Shown here piece after piece: positions 55,369-64,000 of a stretch of 64,000 nt of DNA. The position numbers and the translations under genes were made by a program. The stretch is from assembly GCF_949769195.1 (NCBI RefSeq), contig NZ_OX458333.1, forward strand, positions 3,353,001-3,417,000, in the 5' to 3' direction. Source of the DNA: Methylocaldum szegediense (GTDB lineage: Bacteria; Pseudomonadota; Gammaproteobacteria; Methylococcales; Methylococcaceae). The notes beneath the pieces are model-generated. The model was not told where the DNA came from. It worked only from the letters and a program-made list of their open reading frames with translations, and made no database searches. The stretch's first letter is position 1; each line of letters opens with the position of its first letter.

Positions 55369-57867
55369 ATGGGCGATTCCTCGTTCGAATCGGGGTGCAA
55401 CACCGAAGGCACTCTCCACATCTCGCCGCCGCGGCTGTTGTTGCTCGCCGTGTCCTTCATTTCGGCCGCGGCGCTGGCCTACGAAATCCTCTTGATGCGG
55501 CTTTTTTCCATCATCCAGTGGCACCATTTCGCCTACATGATGATCAGCCTGGCGCTGCTCGGCTACGGTGCGAGCGGAACATTCTTGACGCTCGCCCGGG
55601 GATTTCTGTTGCGCCATTTCGCGTCCGCTTTCGTCCTCAACGCGGCTCTGTTCGGCCTGAGTTCGACAGCGTGTTTTCTGTTCGCTCAGACGGTGCCTTT
55701 CAATGCGTTGGAGTTGCTTTGGGACCCCGGTGAGTGGGGGCATCTGGTCCTCATTTATGTGATCCTGACGCCGCCTTTCTTTTTCGCCGCGAATTGCATC
55801 GGCCTGACTTACCAGCGTTACCGAGAGGCGATCGGACGGACCTACGCGGCCGATCTTTCGGGAGCGGGTGTCGGTGCCCTGGCGGTCGTTTTGCTGCTAT
55901 TTTGGGTGTTTCCTTTGGACGCTCTGGTCATCGCGAGCGGTGTGGGGCTAGCGGCGGCCTCCCTGGCTTGGGTTGCGCTGGCGATGCGACCACGAGCACT
56001 GGTCGTGCTACTGGCCATCGCGACCGCCGTTCCGTGGTTGTTCGTCGGCAGGAGCGGCGCGGAACTGCGGCCGGTGGAATACAAGAACCTGTCCCAGACC
56101 TTGCGTATCTCCGGGGCGGTTCAGATCGAGGAACGCTCCAGTCCGCTCGGGCTGCTTAGCGTGGTGCGAAGTCCCGAGGTGCCTTTCCGCCATGTGCCGG
56201 GACTTAGCCTAAATAGTCCGGTCCCGGTGCCCGAACAACTGGGCGTCTTTACCGACGGCGACGGCATGAGCGCCATCAACCGCTGGGACGGAAGTCGGGA
56301 CAGCCTTGGCTTTCTCGATTACGTGCCATCCGCCCTGCCGTATCATCTACTGCCTCCGAAGCCCAAGGTTCTGGTTTTGGGGGCGGGCGGAGGCAGCGAG
56401 GTGCTCCAGGCGATTTACCACGACGCGGAACACATCGACGCCGTGGAACTCAATCCCGATATGATCGACCTGGTGTCCCGTGATTTTGCCGATTTCGCGG
56501 GCCACGTTTATAGTCATCCATCGGTCACTGTTCATGCCGAGGAGGCGAGGAGTTTCGTCGCCGCGTCGCGGAAGCGTTATGATCTGATCCAGATCGCGTT
56601 GCTTGACGCATTCACGACTTCGTCGGCGGGTTCCTATGCGCTGAACGAAAGTTATCTCTACACAATCGAGGCGTTGCAAGCCTACCTGGCCCATCTGAGA
56701 CCCGGCGGATTCCTGGCCGTGACCCGTTGGGTGCGCCTGCCGCCACGCGACGAAGTCAAGCTGTTCGCGACCGCTGTCGAAGCAGTCACGCGCTCCAGCA
56801 GAGGCGCGCCGGAACAGCGCTTGATATGGATCCGCGGTTGGCAGACCAGCACGCTCCTGGTCAAGAATGGAGCGGTCTCGGATTCGGAGATCGCCGCACT
56901 GCGGCAGTTCTGCGATGAACGCTCTTTCGACCTGGCCTACTATCCGGGAATCGAGGCGAGGGAAGCCAATCTTCGCAATCGGCTGAAAGAGCCTTATTTT
57001 TTCGAAGCGGCGACGGTTCTATTGAACCCCGAGCGGGACGCGTTTATCCGACGTTACAAATTCGAGATTCGGCCCGCTACCGATGACCGGCCGTATTTCT
57101 TCCAATTCTTCAAATGGCCGCTTCTCTGGGAAGCGGTCAGGTTGAAAGGTTCCGGTGGGCTTTCACTGCTTGACATGGGGTATCCGATCCTGATCGCAAC
57201 GCTGGTTCAATCCGCTGTCATCAGCGTCTTGCTGATCCTGGCCCCGCTTCGGATCTTGCTGCCCCGGAGCGGAGGCGGGGCGGGAAAAAGCCTGCAATAC
57301 CAGGTTTTCGCCTATTTTTTCGCGATCGGCCTAGCTTTTATGTTTACGGAAATCGTCTACATACAGAAGTTTATTCTTTACCTTGGCCACCCGCTCTACG
57401 CCGTGGCGGTGGTCCTCGCGGGATTTCTGGTTTTTGCGGGAATGGGAAGCCGATATGCCGCCAGGATCGCGCCGCATCAGGCCGGAAGGCATATTTTTCG
57501 GGCGGCTAAGATGATTATTGCCGTTTCGGCGGTCTACGCCTTGATCTTTCCGTTCTTGTTCGATTCATCCATCGCCCTGTATGCCCCCGTCAAAGTGGCC
57601 GTCGTTCTAGCCCTGATTGCCCCGCTGGCGTTTTTCATGGGCATGCCTTTTCCATTAGGCCTCGCGCGGCTTGCATCCGAGGCGGAAACACTGGTTCCTT
57701 GGGCTTTCGGCATCAACGGCTGCGCATCGGTCGTCGCCGCTATTCTGGCGACGGTGTTGGCCATTCATGTCGGCCAACTCTGGTTGTTGATGGGAGCCTT
57801 GTCACTCTACGGGGTCGCGGGTTTCACGGCGGCTCACCGGCATCGAAACGGATGTGCCGTCCCCTGA
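55369..57867 (+). CDS. Membrane protein with a spermidine-synthase-like domain
   Basis: 832 residues. Six or seven membrane helices at 20-230, a soluble methyltransferase-like domain at about 320-480 with VLGAGGGSEVLQAI and VELNPDMIDLV binding SAM-type ligands, then six more helices at 600-830. The family is often annotated as fused spermidine synthase/transporter; the reaction is unproved. Immediate proximity to exported pcm (two bases) suggests joint expression. Confidence 0.85.
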   Translation: MGDSSFESGCNTEGTLHISPPRLLLLAVSFISAAALAYEILLMRLFSIIQWHHFAYMMISLALLGYGASGTFLTLARGFLLRHFASAFVLNAALFGLSSTACFLFAQTVPFNALELLWDPGEWGHLVLIYVILTPPFFFAANCIGLTYQRYREAIGRTYAADLSGAGVGALAVVLLLFWVFPLDALVIASGVGLAAASLAWVALAMRPRALVVLLAIATAVPWLFVGRSGAELRPVEYKNLSQTLRISGAVQIEERSSPLGLLSVVRSPEVPFRHVPGLSLNSPVPVPEQLGVFTDGDGMSAINRWDGSRDSLGFLDYVPSALPYHLLPPKPKVLVLGAGGGSEVLQAIYHDAEHIDAVELNPDMIDLVSRDFADFAGHVYSHPSVTVHAEEARSFVAASRKRYDLIQIALLDAFTTSSAGSYALNESYLYTIEALQAYLAHLRPGGFLAVTRWVRLPPRDEVKLFATAVEAVTRSSRGAPEQRLIWIRGWQTSTLLVKNGAVSDSEIAALRQFCDERSFDLAYYPGIEAREANLRNRLKEPYFFEAATVLLNPERDAFIRRYKFEIRPATDDRPYFFQFFKWPLLWEAVRLKGSGGLSLLDMGYPILIATLVQSAVISVLLILAPLRILLPRSGGGAGKSLQYQVFAYFFAIGLAFMFTEIVYIQKFILYLGHPLYAVAVVLAGFLVFAGMGSRYAARIAPHQAGRHIFRAAKMIIAVSAVYALIFPFLFDSSIALYAPVKVAVVLALIAPLAFFMGMPFPLGLARLASEAETLVPWAFGINGCASVVAAILATVLAIHVGQLWLLMGALSLYGVAGFTAAHRHRNGCAVP

Positions 57868-58041
57868 TTTTTCCGTCGGTTCGCACCGTATTCGGGAACT
57901 CGGGGTTTTGCTGCCATATCAATATTTATAAACGTGTTTGCGGCGCTTCAAGGATGGTTGGCGCTCTTTCTCTCATAGTTGAATCGAGTTCACGTTTTGT
58001 TTTCACGAGGCCCAGGCTTCGCAAGGATGCGAGGTTCCGCG

Positions 58042-58407
58042 ATGAAATATCTTTTGATAGGCATGTTATTGCTGGCCGGCTGCGCTCCGACATTGCGCGA
58101 GGAGCCTCTGATCGGCCGCGCCTTTACGCCGACGACCAAGGTCGAAATTCTGGACGCTTTGCCTGAAGATCGGAGATTCGTCGAAATTGCTGCGATTACG
58201 GCCCAAGCCGATCAGGAGTCGGTAGATGCGATCGTCGATAGAGCCATGGCAACCGGTGCCGATGCCGTTGTTTTTGGGCCCCCGTATCGCTACGGTGATG
58301 TCGCAATCTTGTTTGCCGGCGGGAATATCGGCGGTCATTTGGCGGGCAGCATCAACACGGTCCCGTTAACGCGTATTCACGCACGCCTGATCAAGTATCT
58401 GCCATGA
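58042..58407 (+). CDS. Small lipoprotein
   Basis: 121 residues. The signal ends in LLAGC, so Cys is the first mature residue. The remainder (EILDALPEDRRFVEIAAITA, GADAVVFGPPYRYGDVA) resembles small lipoproteins of unknown function with an alternating beta-alpha fold. GAGG lies before ATG 58042. The gene is isolated, between the membrane spermidine-synthase-like gene and the end of the hybrid kinase. Confidence 0.75.
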   Translation: MKYLLIGMLLLAGCAPTLREEPLIGRAFTPTTKVEILDALPEDRRFVEIAAITAQADQESVDAIVDRAMATGADAVVFGPPYRYGDVAILFAGGNIGGHLAGSINTVPLTRIHARLIKYLP

Positions 58408-58472
58408 CCTATGGCCCACGCCGGGAAAACCCACTCAGGAACCGGCTAGGCCTAAATGCGAGGCCGGGTTGA

Positions 58473-60829
58473 TCATGGGGAGCTCGAGCTTTTGACGGAT
58501 GACCCGGAGTCCGGTGTCGTCGCGCGGCACTCGGCGACGACGCGGGTAATATCCTCCAATCTCACCGGCTTGGCGAAGTGATGGTTGAAGCCGGCCGCGA
58601 GGGAGCGATAGCGGTCCTGATGTTGTCCGTAGCCGCTGATGGCAATTAGCACAGCTTGTCGAGTCTGAGGCATGGACGCAGTTTCCGAGCGACTTCGTAA
58701 CCGTCCATCCTGGGCAGCCCAAGGTCCAGCAACACGACTTCGGGAGCGAATCTTTGAGCGATCGCAAGGGCCGTGGGGCCATCTGCCGCACGCTCGACCT
58801 CGAATCCTTCCAGTTCGAGCAGCAAGGACAACCCTTCGACCATATCTGTATTATCGTCGACCACTAGCACGCGCCGCAGAGGGCGTTGCTCGGAATCAGG
58901 CGTCTCTCTGGGGGCGGCTGTTGCTGCAGGAGCGTCAGACAGCAAAGGCAGACGGACGATAAATTCGGAACCCTTGCCCAACCCTTCGCTTTTGGCGTCG
59001 ACGCTGCCGCCGTGCAGCTGAACCAGTTGTTTCACCAGGCTGAGTCCGATTCCGAGCCCGCCTTTGGCGCGATCCAAGGATCGGTCGGCCTGGGCGAACA
59101 AGTTGAAAATGTGGGGCAACACTTCAGGACTGATTCCGAGACCCGCGTCACGCACCCGGATGATGGCCTGCCCGTTTTCGGCCGTCGCCGTCAACCAGAT
59201 CTGCCGGTTAGGTTCCGAGTACTTGGCGGCATTGTTGAGTAGATTGGATATGACTTGCGCGAGCCGGATCGGATCGCCGTTGATCCAAACCGGTTCGGAA
59301 GGCAAAGATAAACTGAGGCTGTGCCCTTGGGCCTGGATCAGCGGACGGCTGGTTTCCATGGCGTGATTCACGATGGTCGCGAGTTCCAGCGGTTGCTTGT
59401 TCAAGGTGATCTTCCCGCGGCTGATCCGAGAGATGTCCAAAAGATCGTCTACCAGACGGGTGATGTGCTTGGTCTGCCGCTCGATAACATCCGTGGCCCA
59501 AGCGTATTGCGGCCCAGCACCTTCGGTCCTATGCAGGATCTGTATCGCGCTCATGATAGGAGCCAGCGGATTGCGCAACTCATGGGCCAACATGGCGAGG
59601 AATTCGTCTTTTTGGCGGTCGGCGGCGGTCAATTCTTCGGTCTTGCGAATGAGTTCGTCCTGAAGCTTTTTCATCTCGGTGATGTCGAGATTCATTCCCG
59701 CCCACGCCGTCACCTTGCCCTCCGCGTTGCGGATTGGAACGCCGCGACTCAAGATACAGCGGTAACTGCCGTCCGCACTTCGGATACGGTACTCGAAATC
59801 CCAAAAGGAGCCAGTTTTGACGCAATATCGCCAATGGTCCAGGATGGGCTGTAAATCCGCCGGATGCACACGCGCGGTCCAATTCGCATGTATTTGTTCG
59901 TCCAGCGTCATCCCAGTCATTTTTAGAAAAGAATCGCTCAAGTAGCGAATATCGCCGTTTGGCTCGCAGATCCAGGCTCCGTACGGTATTGACTCACCAA
60001 TTGCCCGGTAAAAGGCTTCCGATTCGGCGAGCGCGGCCTGAGCGTGGCGCTCTTGGCTAACATCGCGAAAAATCAAAATCACGCCCAGCAGTTGGCCGTC
60101 TACGCCCCGAATGGGCGCGGCGCTATCGCTGATCGGAATTTCCCGTCCGTCCTTGGCGATTAGCAAGGTGTGATTGGCCAGGCCGATGACGGCTCCCGTT
60201 CTCAAAACCTTTTCGACGGGGTTTTCGACCGGTTTTCGGGTTGTCTCGTTGATGATGCGAAATACGTTTTTCAGCGGCTGACCGCGCGCTTCGTCCTGTG
60301 TCCATCCAGTCAGCGACTGTGCGGTCGGGTTGAGCAGATCGATGCGGCCTTCGGAATCAGTGAGGATCGCCGCGTCGCCGATACTACTCAAGGTCACGAC
60401 AACGCGATTGCGCTCGGCGTTGAGCTGTTCTTCCGCTTGCCGGCGTCTTAGGCTTTCGCCCTGCAATCGCCGTCCTGCGTTCGACTCGCATTCCGCGAGC
60501 GTGTTTCGCGACAAGTGCGCGTATAGGGTAATGGCAAATCCCGTGATGAGAAACACGCTGGTCTGGAGCCATTCCGAAGCCGCTTGGTTCCAGAATGACG
60601 CCTGCGAGGGCGTTGCGAGGTACACGCCGAGCACCGAGCCCAGAACTGTCGCCACCAGTCCTGGCCCCAGTCCCCCGGCCGCGGCGCTGATCAGCACCGA
60701 CAACAGGAAAGGCATCAGCATGGGCTTTTGATACGATTGCCGCAGGAGAGGTAACACGAATGCTACGGCAGCCGTGACACCAATGGCTACGGCGTATGCC
60801 GACCGGGACGAGAGCTTGGAGTGAACCAT
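58473..60829 (-). pseudogene. Hybrid sensor histidine kinase, receiver domain frameshifted
   Basis: From ATG 60829 the frame reaches a stop at 58646, 727 residues. Order: DUF4118-like membrane helices (20-110), PAS at 150-270 and 280-400, HisKA with H in LAHELRNPLAP near 416, HATPase with NLLNNAAKYSE and GGLGIGLSLVKQL, and a receiver whose Asp is in LLDLGLPRMDGYEVA near 705. After KLR the frame is lost; shifting one base at about 58672 continues MPQTRQAVLIAISGYGQHQD and FAKPVRLEDI to 58473. One base seems missing. The kinase core is intact; the receiver loses its last helices. A sequence error cannot be excluded. Confidence 0.85.
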
Positions 60830-61002
60830 GATGAGAATCCTATCTCCATCAACACGGCGAGCTTCCGGATAGCAGATGCCACAACCCGAGTGGCAGCAGC
60901 CATGCCGAGCAATCCGCAACATCAGCGCGATGTTAACACGGCGCGACCACTTCGTGCCTCGGTGGCACCGTCCTTGCCTCGGCCAAGGCACGAAAGCCAA
61001 TA

Positions 61003-61128
61003 AGAGCCTATCCCAATAGACTCAAGAAACCCCCTTCGACGAGGCTGTGTTGAGCCAAGTCGAAGGGCCCGCCCTGAGCCGGATCGAAGGGTTCAGGGCG
61101 AACGGCCTGCCGGGGTAGTGGTTCTAAG
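61003..61128 (+). repeat. Dispersed intergenic repeat, copy 2
   Basis: Begins GAGCCTATCCCAATAG and holds CAAGTCGAAGGGCCCGCC and TTCAGGGCGAACGGCCT; same block order as at 17650-17768. It overlaps the last bases of the aminotransferase gene. Confidence 0.7.
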
Positions 61129-62308
61129 TCAAACTGTTCTTTAGACGCTCCATGGCTTTCCGCAGATTAGTCATACTGGTAGCGATGGAAAGGCGAACAT
61201 GGCCGGGAGCGCCGAATGCGGAGCCCGGAACCACGGCGACGCCGCCGTGTTCGATAAGGTGTTCCGAAAGAGCCAAATCGTCGGAAATCCCGGGTATACG
61301 ATCAATCACCCCCTGCACGTTGGGCAGCACATAGAAGGTTCCGTCGGTTTCGAGACAGGATATGCCGGGAATGCTGTTCAACTCGCTCACCACGTAATCA
61401 TGCCGTTCCTTGAAGGCCTTAACCATCTCACCGATGAACGACTGATCGCCGTTTAAGGCGGTTTCGGCGGCGACCTGCGAAATGGAAGTAGGGTTGGAAG
61501 TACTTTGCGACTGGATATTGGTCATCGCCTCGATCAGCTTCTCGGGGCCGGCCGCATAGCCGATGCGCCAGCCCGTCATGGAATAAGCCTTGGACACGCC
61601 ATTTAAGACTACAGTGCGGTCATACAACTCCGGGCAGACATTCAAAATATTGCGGAAGCTGCCGGCTTTCCACACGATGTGCTCGTACATGTCATCGGTG
61701 GCGATGACAACCTCGGGATAGTCTTTCAGCACCTCGCCCAAGGCTTTGAGTTCTGCCTCGTCGTAAGCCATCCCGCTTGGGTTGGACGGGCTGTTGATGA
61801 CGAACAGCCGGGTTTTCGGCGTCAATGCCGCCTTGAGTTGGGCGGGCGTGATTTTGAACTTCTGCGACTGCGGCGCGTCGATGATTACGGGGACGGCTCC
61901 CGCGAGAAGCACCATATCCGGATAAGACACCCAATACGGCGCCGGAATGATGACTTCGTCACCCGGATTCAAAAGCGCCTGAGCCAGGTTGTAAAAACTC
62001 TGCTTGCCACCGCAAGAGACCAATACTTGCTTGACGTCGTAGTCGAGGCCGTTTTCCCGCTTGAACTTCGCCACGACCGCCTTTTTGAGGCTGGGCGTGC
62101 CGCCGACCGGCGTATATTTGGTGAACCCGTCCTGAATGGCCTTGATGGCGGCCTGTTTGATATGCTCGGGGGTATCAAAATCCGGCTCGCCTGCTCCGAG
62201 GCCCACAATATCTTTGCCAGCGGCACGCATGGCGGCCGCTCTCGCCGTTACGGCCAAGGTAGGGGAGGGTTTGATCGACTGTACGCGGTCGGAAAGTTTG
62301 ATGTTCAT
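61124..62308 (-). CDS. Aspartate aminotransferase-type enzyme (class I, subgroup Ib)
   Basis: 394 residues from ATG 62308. Motifs are LGAGEPDFDTPEHI, GGKQSFYNLAQALL, INSPSNPSGMAY, the PLP lysine in NGVSKAYSMTGWRIGY, and the C-terminal Arg region GHVRLSIATS. These enzymes move amino groups between aspartate or aromatic amino acids and 2-oxo acids. It is divergent from uvrB across 38 bases. Substrate range cannot be told. Confidence 0.93.
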   Translation of the reverse strand: MNIKLSDRVQSIKPSPTLAVTARAAAMRAAGKDIVGLGAGEPDFDTPEHIKQAAIKAIQDGFTKYTPVGGTPSLKKAVVAKFKRENGLDYDVKQVLVSCGGKQSFYNLAQALLNPGDEVIIPAPYWVSYPDMVLLAGAVPVIIDAPQSQKFKITPAQLKAALTPKTRLFVINSPSNPSGMAYDEAELKALGEVLKDYPEVVIATDDMYEHIVWKAGSFRNILNVCPELYDRTVVLNGVSKAYSMTGWRIGYAAGPEKLIEAMTNIQSQSTSNPTSISQVAAETALNGDQSFIGEMVKAFKERHDYVVSELNSIPGISCLETDGTFYVLPNVQGVIDRIPGISDDLALSEHLIEHGGVAVVPGSAFGAPGHVRLSIATSMTNLRKAMERLKNSLT

Positions 62309-62346
62309 CGTGTCGAATTGAAGATTGATCAAATGGGTCAGGCTTT

Positions 62347-64000
62347 ATGCCCCAAAAAATGATACTCGATGAAACCTTGCCCCTGCATCCCACCAAGGGG
62401 AAAAGTTTCAAACTTCACAGTCAATTCAAGCCGTCTGGCGATCAGCCGGAAGCGATCCGGCAATTGGTCGAAGGTCTTGGCGACGGCTTGTTACACCAGA
62501 CTCTTTTGGGTGTCACTGGTTCCGGAAAAACCTTCACCATCGCCAATGTCATTCAAGCCGTGCAGCGTCCGACGCTGATCCTGGCGCCGAACAAGACGTT
62601 GGCGGCTCAGCTTTACGGCGAGATGAAGGAATTTTTCCCGGAAAACGCCGTTGAATACTTCGTGTCGTATTACGACTACTATCAGCCTGAGGCGTACGTC
62701 CCGGCTTCCGACACCTATATCGAGAAAGATGCCTCGCTCAACGAGCATATCGAGCAGATGCGCCTTTCGGCCACCAAGGCCCTGATCGAGCGGCGCGACA
62801 CTATCATCGTGGCGACCGTCTCCTCCATCTACGGTTTGGGCGAACCCGCTTCCTATTTCAGCATGGTGCTGCATCTGGTGCGCGGAGACATGATCGATCA
62901 ACGGACGATACTGCGCCGGCTCGCCGAATTGCAGTACACGCGTAACGAAACGGAGCTCCGCCGCGCTACCTATCGTGTGCGGGGCGACGTGATCGACGTG
63001 TTCCCGGCAGAATCTGAAAAAGAGGCGCTACGCATCGAATTATTCGACGACGAGATCGAACGGCTATCACTATTCGATCCTTTGACCGGCGAAATCATCG
63101 CCCGCATCGCCCGCTACACCGTTTATCCCAAGACCCATTACGTCACCCCGCGGGAAAAAATCTTGGACGCGGTGGACCAGATTAAGGCCGATCTCAAGGT
63201 CCGGCTGGAAGAGCTACGGTCCATGAATAAGCTGGTGGAAGCCCAGCGGTTGGAGCAGCGCACGCTCTTTGATCTCGAGATCATGCTGGAGGTCGGCTAT
63301 TGTTCCGGCATCGAGAACTATTCCCGCTATCTGTCAGGGCGCGCCCCGGGCGAACCCCCACCCACCCTGTTCGATTATCTCCCGGCCGATGCCTTGTTGG
63401 TGATCGATGAAAGCCACGTTACCATTCCACAGCTAGGCGCCATGTACCGGGGCGACCGCTCTCGTAAGGAGACTCTAGTGGAGTATGGTTTCCGTCTGCC
63501 GTCGGCGCTGGACAACCGCCCGCTCAGATTCGAGGAGTTCGAAGCTCGTGCGCCGCAACGCATCTACATTTCGGCAACGCCGGGGCCGTACGAACTCAAG
63601 CATTCCGGAGCGGTCATCGAGCAGGTGGTACGACCGACCGGCCTGGTGGACCCTGAAGTCGAGGTTCGCCCAGCCTTGAACCAGGTGGAAGACCTCCTTT
63701 CGGAAATTCGCGAGCGCATCGCCCGCAACGAGCGGGTATTGGTCACGACGCTGACCAAGCGCATGGCGGAGGATTTGACCGAATACCTGTTCGAGCACGA
63801 TATCGCGGTGCGTTACTTGCATTCCGACGTGGATACCGTGGAGCGGGTTGAGATCATTCGTGATTTGCGCCTAGGCAAGTTCGACGTACTAGTGGGTATC
63901 AATCTTCTGCGGGAAGGCTTGGACATTCCAGAAGTCTCGCTGGTTGCCATCCTCGATGCCGACAAGGAGGGGTTCCTGCGGTCGACCGTATCTTTGATTC
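62347..64000 (+). CDS. uvrB: Excinuclease ABC subunit B, 5' part cut by window edge
   Basis: An open frame from ATG 62347 to the edge, 551 codons; an internal ATG at 62359 is an alternative start. UvrB marks: [11 protein letters not shown], Walker [11 protein letters not shown] near residue 52, the beta-hairpin [32 protein letters not shown] and [14 protein letters not shown]. UvrB checks DNA damage in nucleotide excision repair with UvrA and UvrC. The last 120 or so residues lie outside. Confidence 0.97.
   Translation, partial: MPQKMILDETLPLHPTKGKSFKLHSQFKPSGDQPEAIRQLVEGLGDGLLHQTLLGVTGSGKTFTIANVIQAVQRPTLILAPNKTLAAQLYGEMKEFFPENAVEYFVSYYDYYQPEAYVPASDTYIEKDASLNEHIEQMRLSATKALIERRDTIIVATVSSIYGLGEPASYFSMVLHLVRGDMIDQRTILRRLAELQYTRNETELRRATYRVRGDVIDVFPAESEKEALRIELFDDEIERLSLFDPLTGEIIARIARYTVYPKTHYVTPREKILDAVDQIKADLKVRLEELRSMNKLVEAQRLEQRTLFDLEIMLEVGYCSGIENYSRYLSGRAPGEPPPTLFDYLPADALLVIDESHVTIPQLGAMYRGDRSRKETLVEYGFRLPSALDNRPLRFEEFEARAPQRIYISATPGPYELKHSGAVIEQVVRPTGLVDPEVEVRPALNQVEDLLSEIRERIARNERVLVTTLTKRMAEDLTEYLFEHDIAVRYLHSDVDTVERVEIIRDLRLGKFDVLVGINLLREGLDIPEVSLVAILDADKEGFLRSTVSLI

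Overview
The window looks like a high-GC gammaproteobacterial chromosome, most likely a methanotroph-type (Methylococcales) genome. The reasons are the rplM-rpsI-tRNA-Gln block, a DarP (YjgA) gene, a TIGR03790-type exported protein, a PEP-CTERM-like protein, a WbpM-type epimerase and an NsrR-linked copper oxidase pair. The taxonomic call is inference from gene content. No rRNA gene or diagnostic methane-oxidation gene is present.

Layout. (1) 1-9199, all minus: a fatty-acid module running acyltransferase/hydrolase fusion, fadD, thiolase, FadN-type hydroxyacyl-CoA dehydrogenase/enoyl-CoA hydratase, acyl-CoA dehydrogenase (cut by the left edge). (2) 9350-14120, plus: darP, a secreted TIGR03790 protein, then a polyprenyl-phosphate sugar-1-phosphate transferase and a membrane NDP-sugar dehydratase/epimerase that would start surface glycan synthesis. 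(3) 14181-15134: rplM, rpsI, tRNA-Gln(CUG) and a clear terminator. (4) 15452-25865, accessory and decayed: an Mrr-type endonuclease gene broken three ways including by an IS481-family element, a His-rich lipoprotein, nested IS3-family elements, a broken three-domain multicopper oxidase, a transsulfuration-type PLP enzyme and a small phage-like repressor switch. (5) 26036-34041: recD2 and a very large exonuclease-RecQ-UvrD fusion followed by a DUF3301 gene. (6) 34042-40521: a secreted Kelch/beta-helix protein between a transposase remnant, a HlyD-type fragment, a decayed second copy of the giant-helicase/DUF3301 segment carrying a second IS481-family copy, and an IS110-family element. (7) 40666-46611: an L,D-transpeptidase, a translationally coupled TldD/PmbA-like pair, remnants of Phd-type and HEPN genes, and a frameshifted PEP-CTERM-like gene. 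(8) 46751-64000, mostly ordinary chromosome: dehydrogenase, pyrF, AEC transporter, cinA, nsrR, two copper proteins, exported Pcm, a membrane spermidine-synthase-like protein, a lipoprotein, a frameshifted hybrid histidine kinase, an aspartate-aminotransferase-type enzyme and uvrB (cut by the right edge).

The main points for a second look are these. Two related intergenic elements (22306-22431 and 45767-45899) share sequence blocks and hairpins whose paired bases differ, as expected of a structured RNA. The nsrR/copper-oxidase intergenic region holds two NsrR-like dyads one phase-matched interval apart. The giant DNA-repair helicase has a rearranged second copy next to it. The acyltransferase-hydrolase fusion has glycine where the catalytic serine should be.

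Many accessory genes carry several independent lesions while housekeeping blocks are intact, so real decay explains them better than general sequence error. Single-frameshift cases (hybrid kinase, HEPN gene, IS3 orfA) could still be assembly errors.
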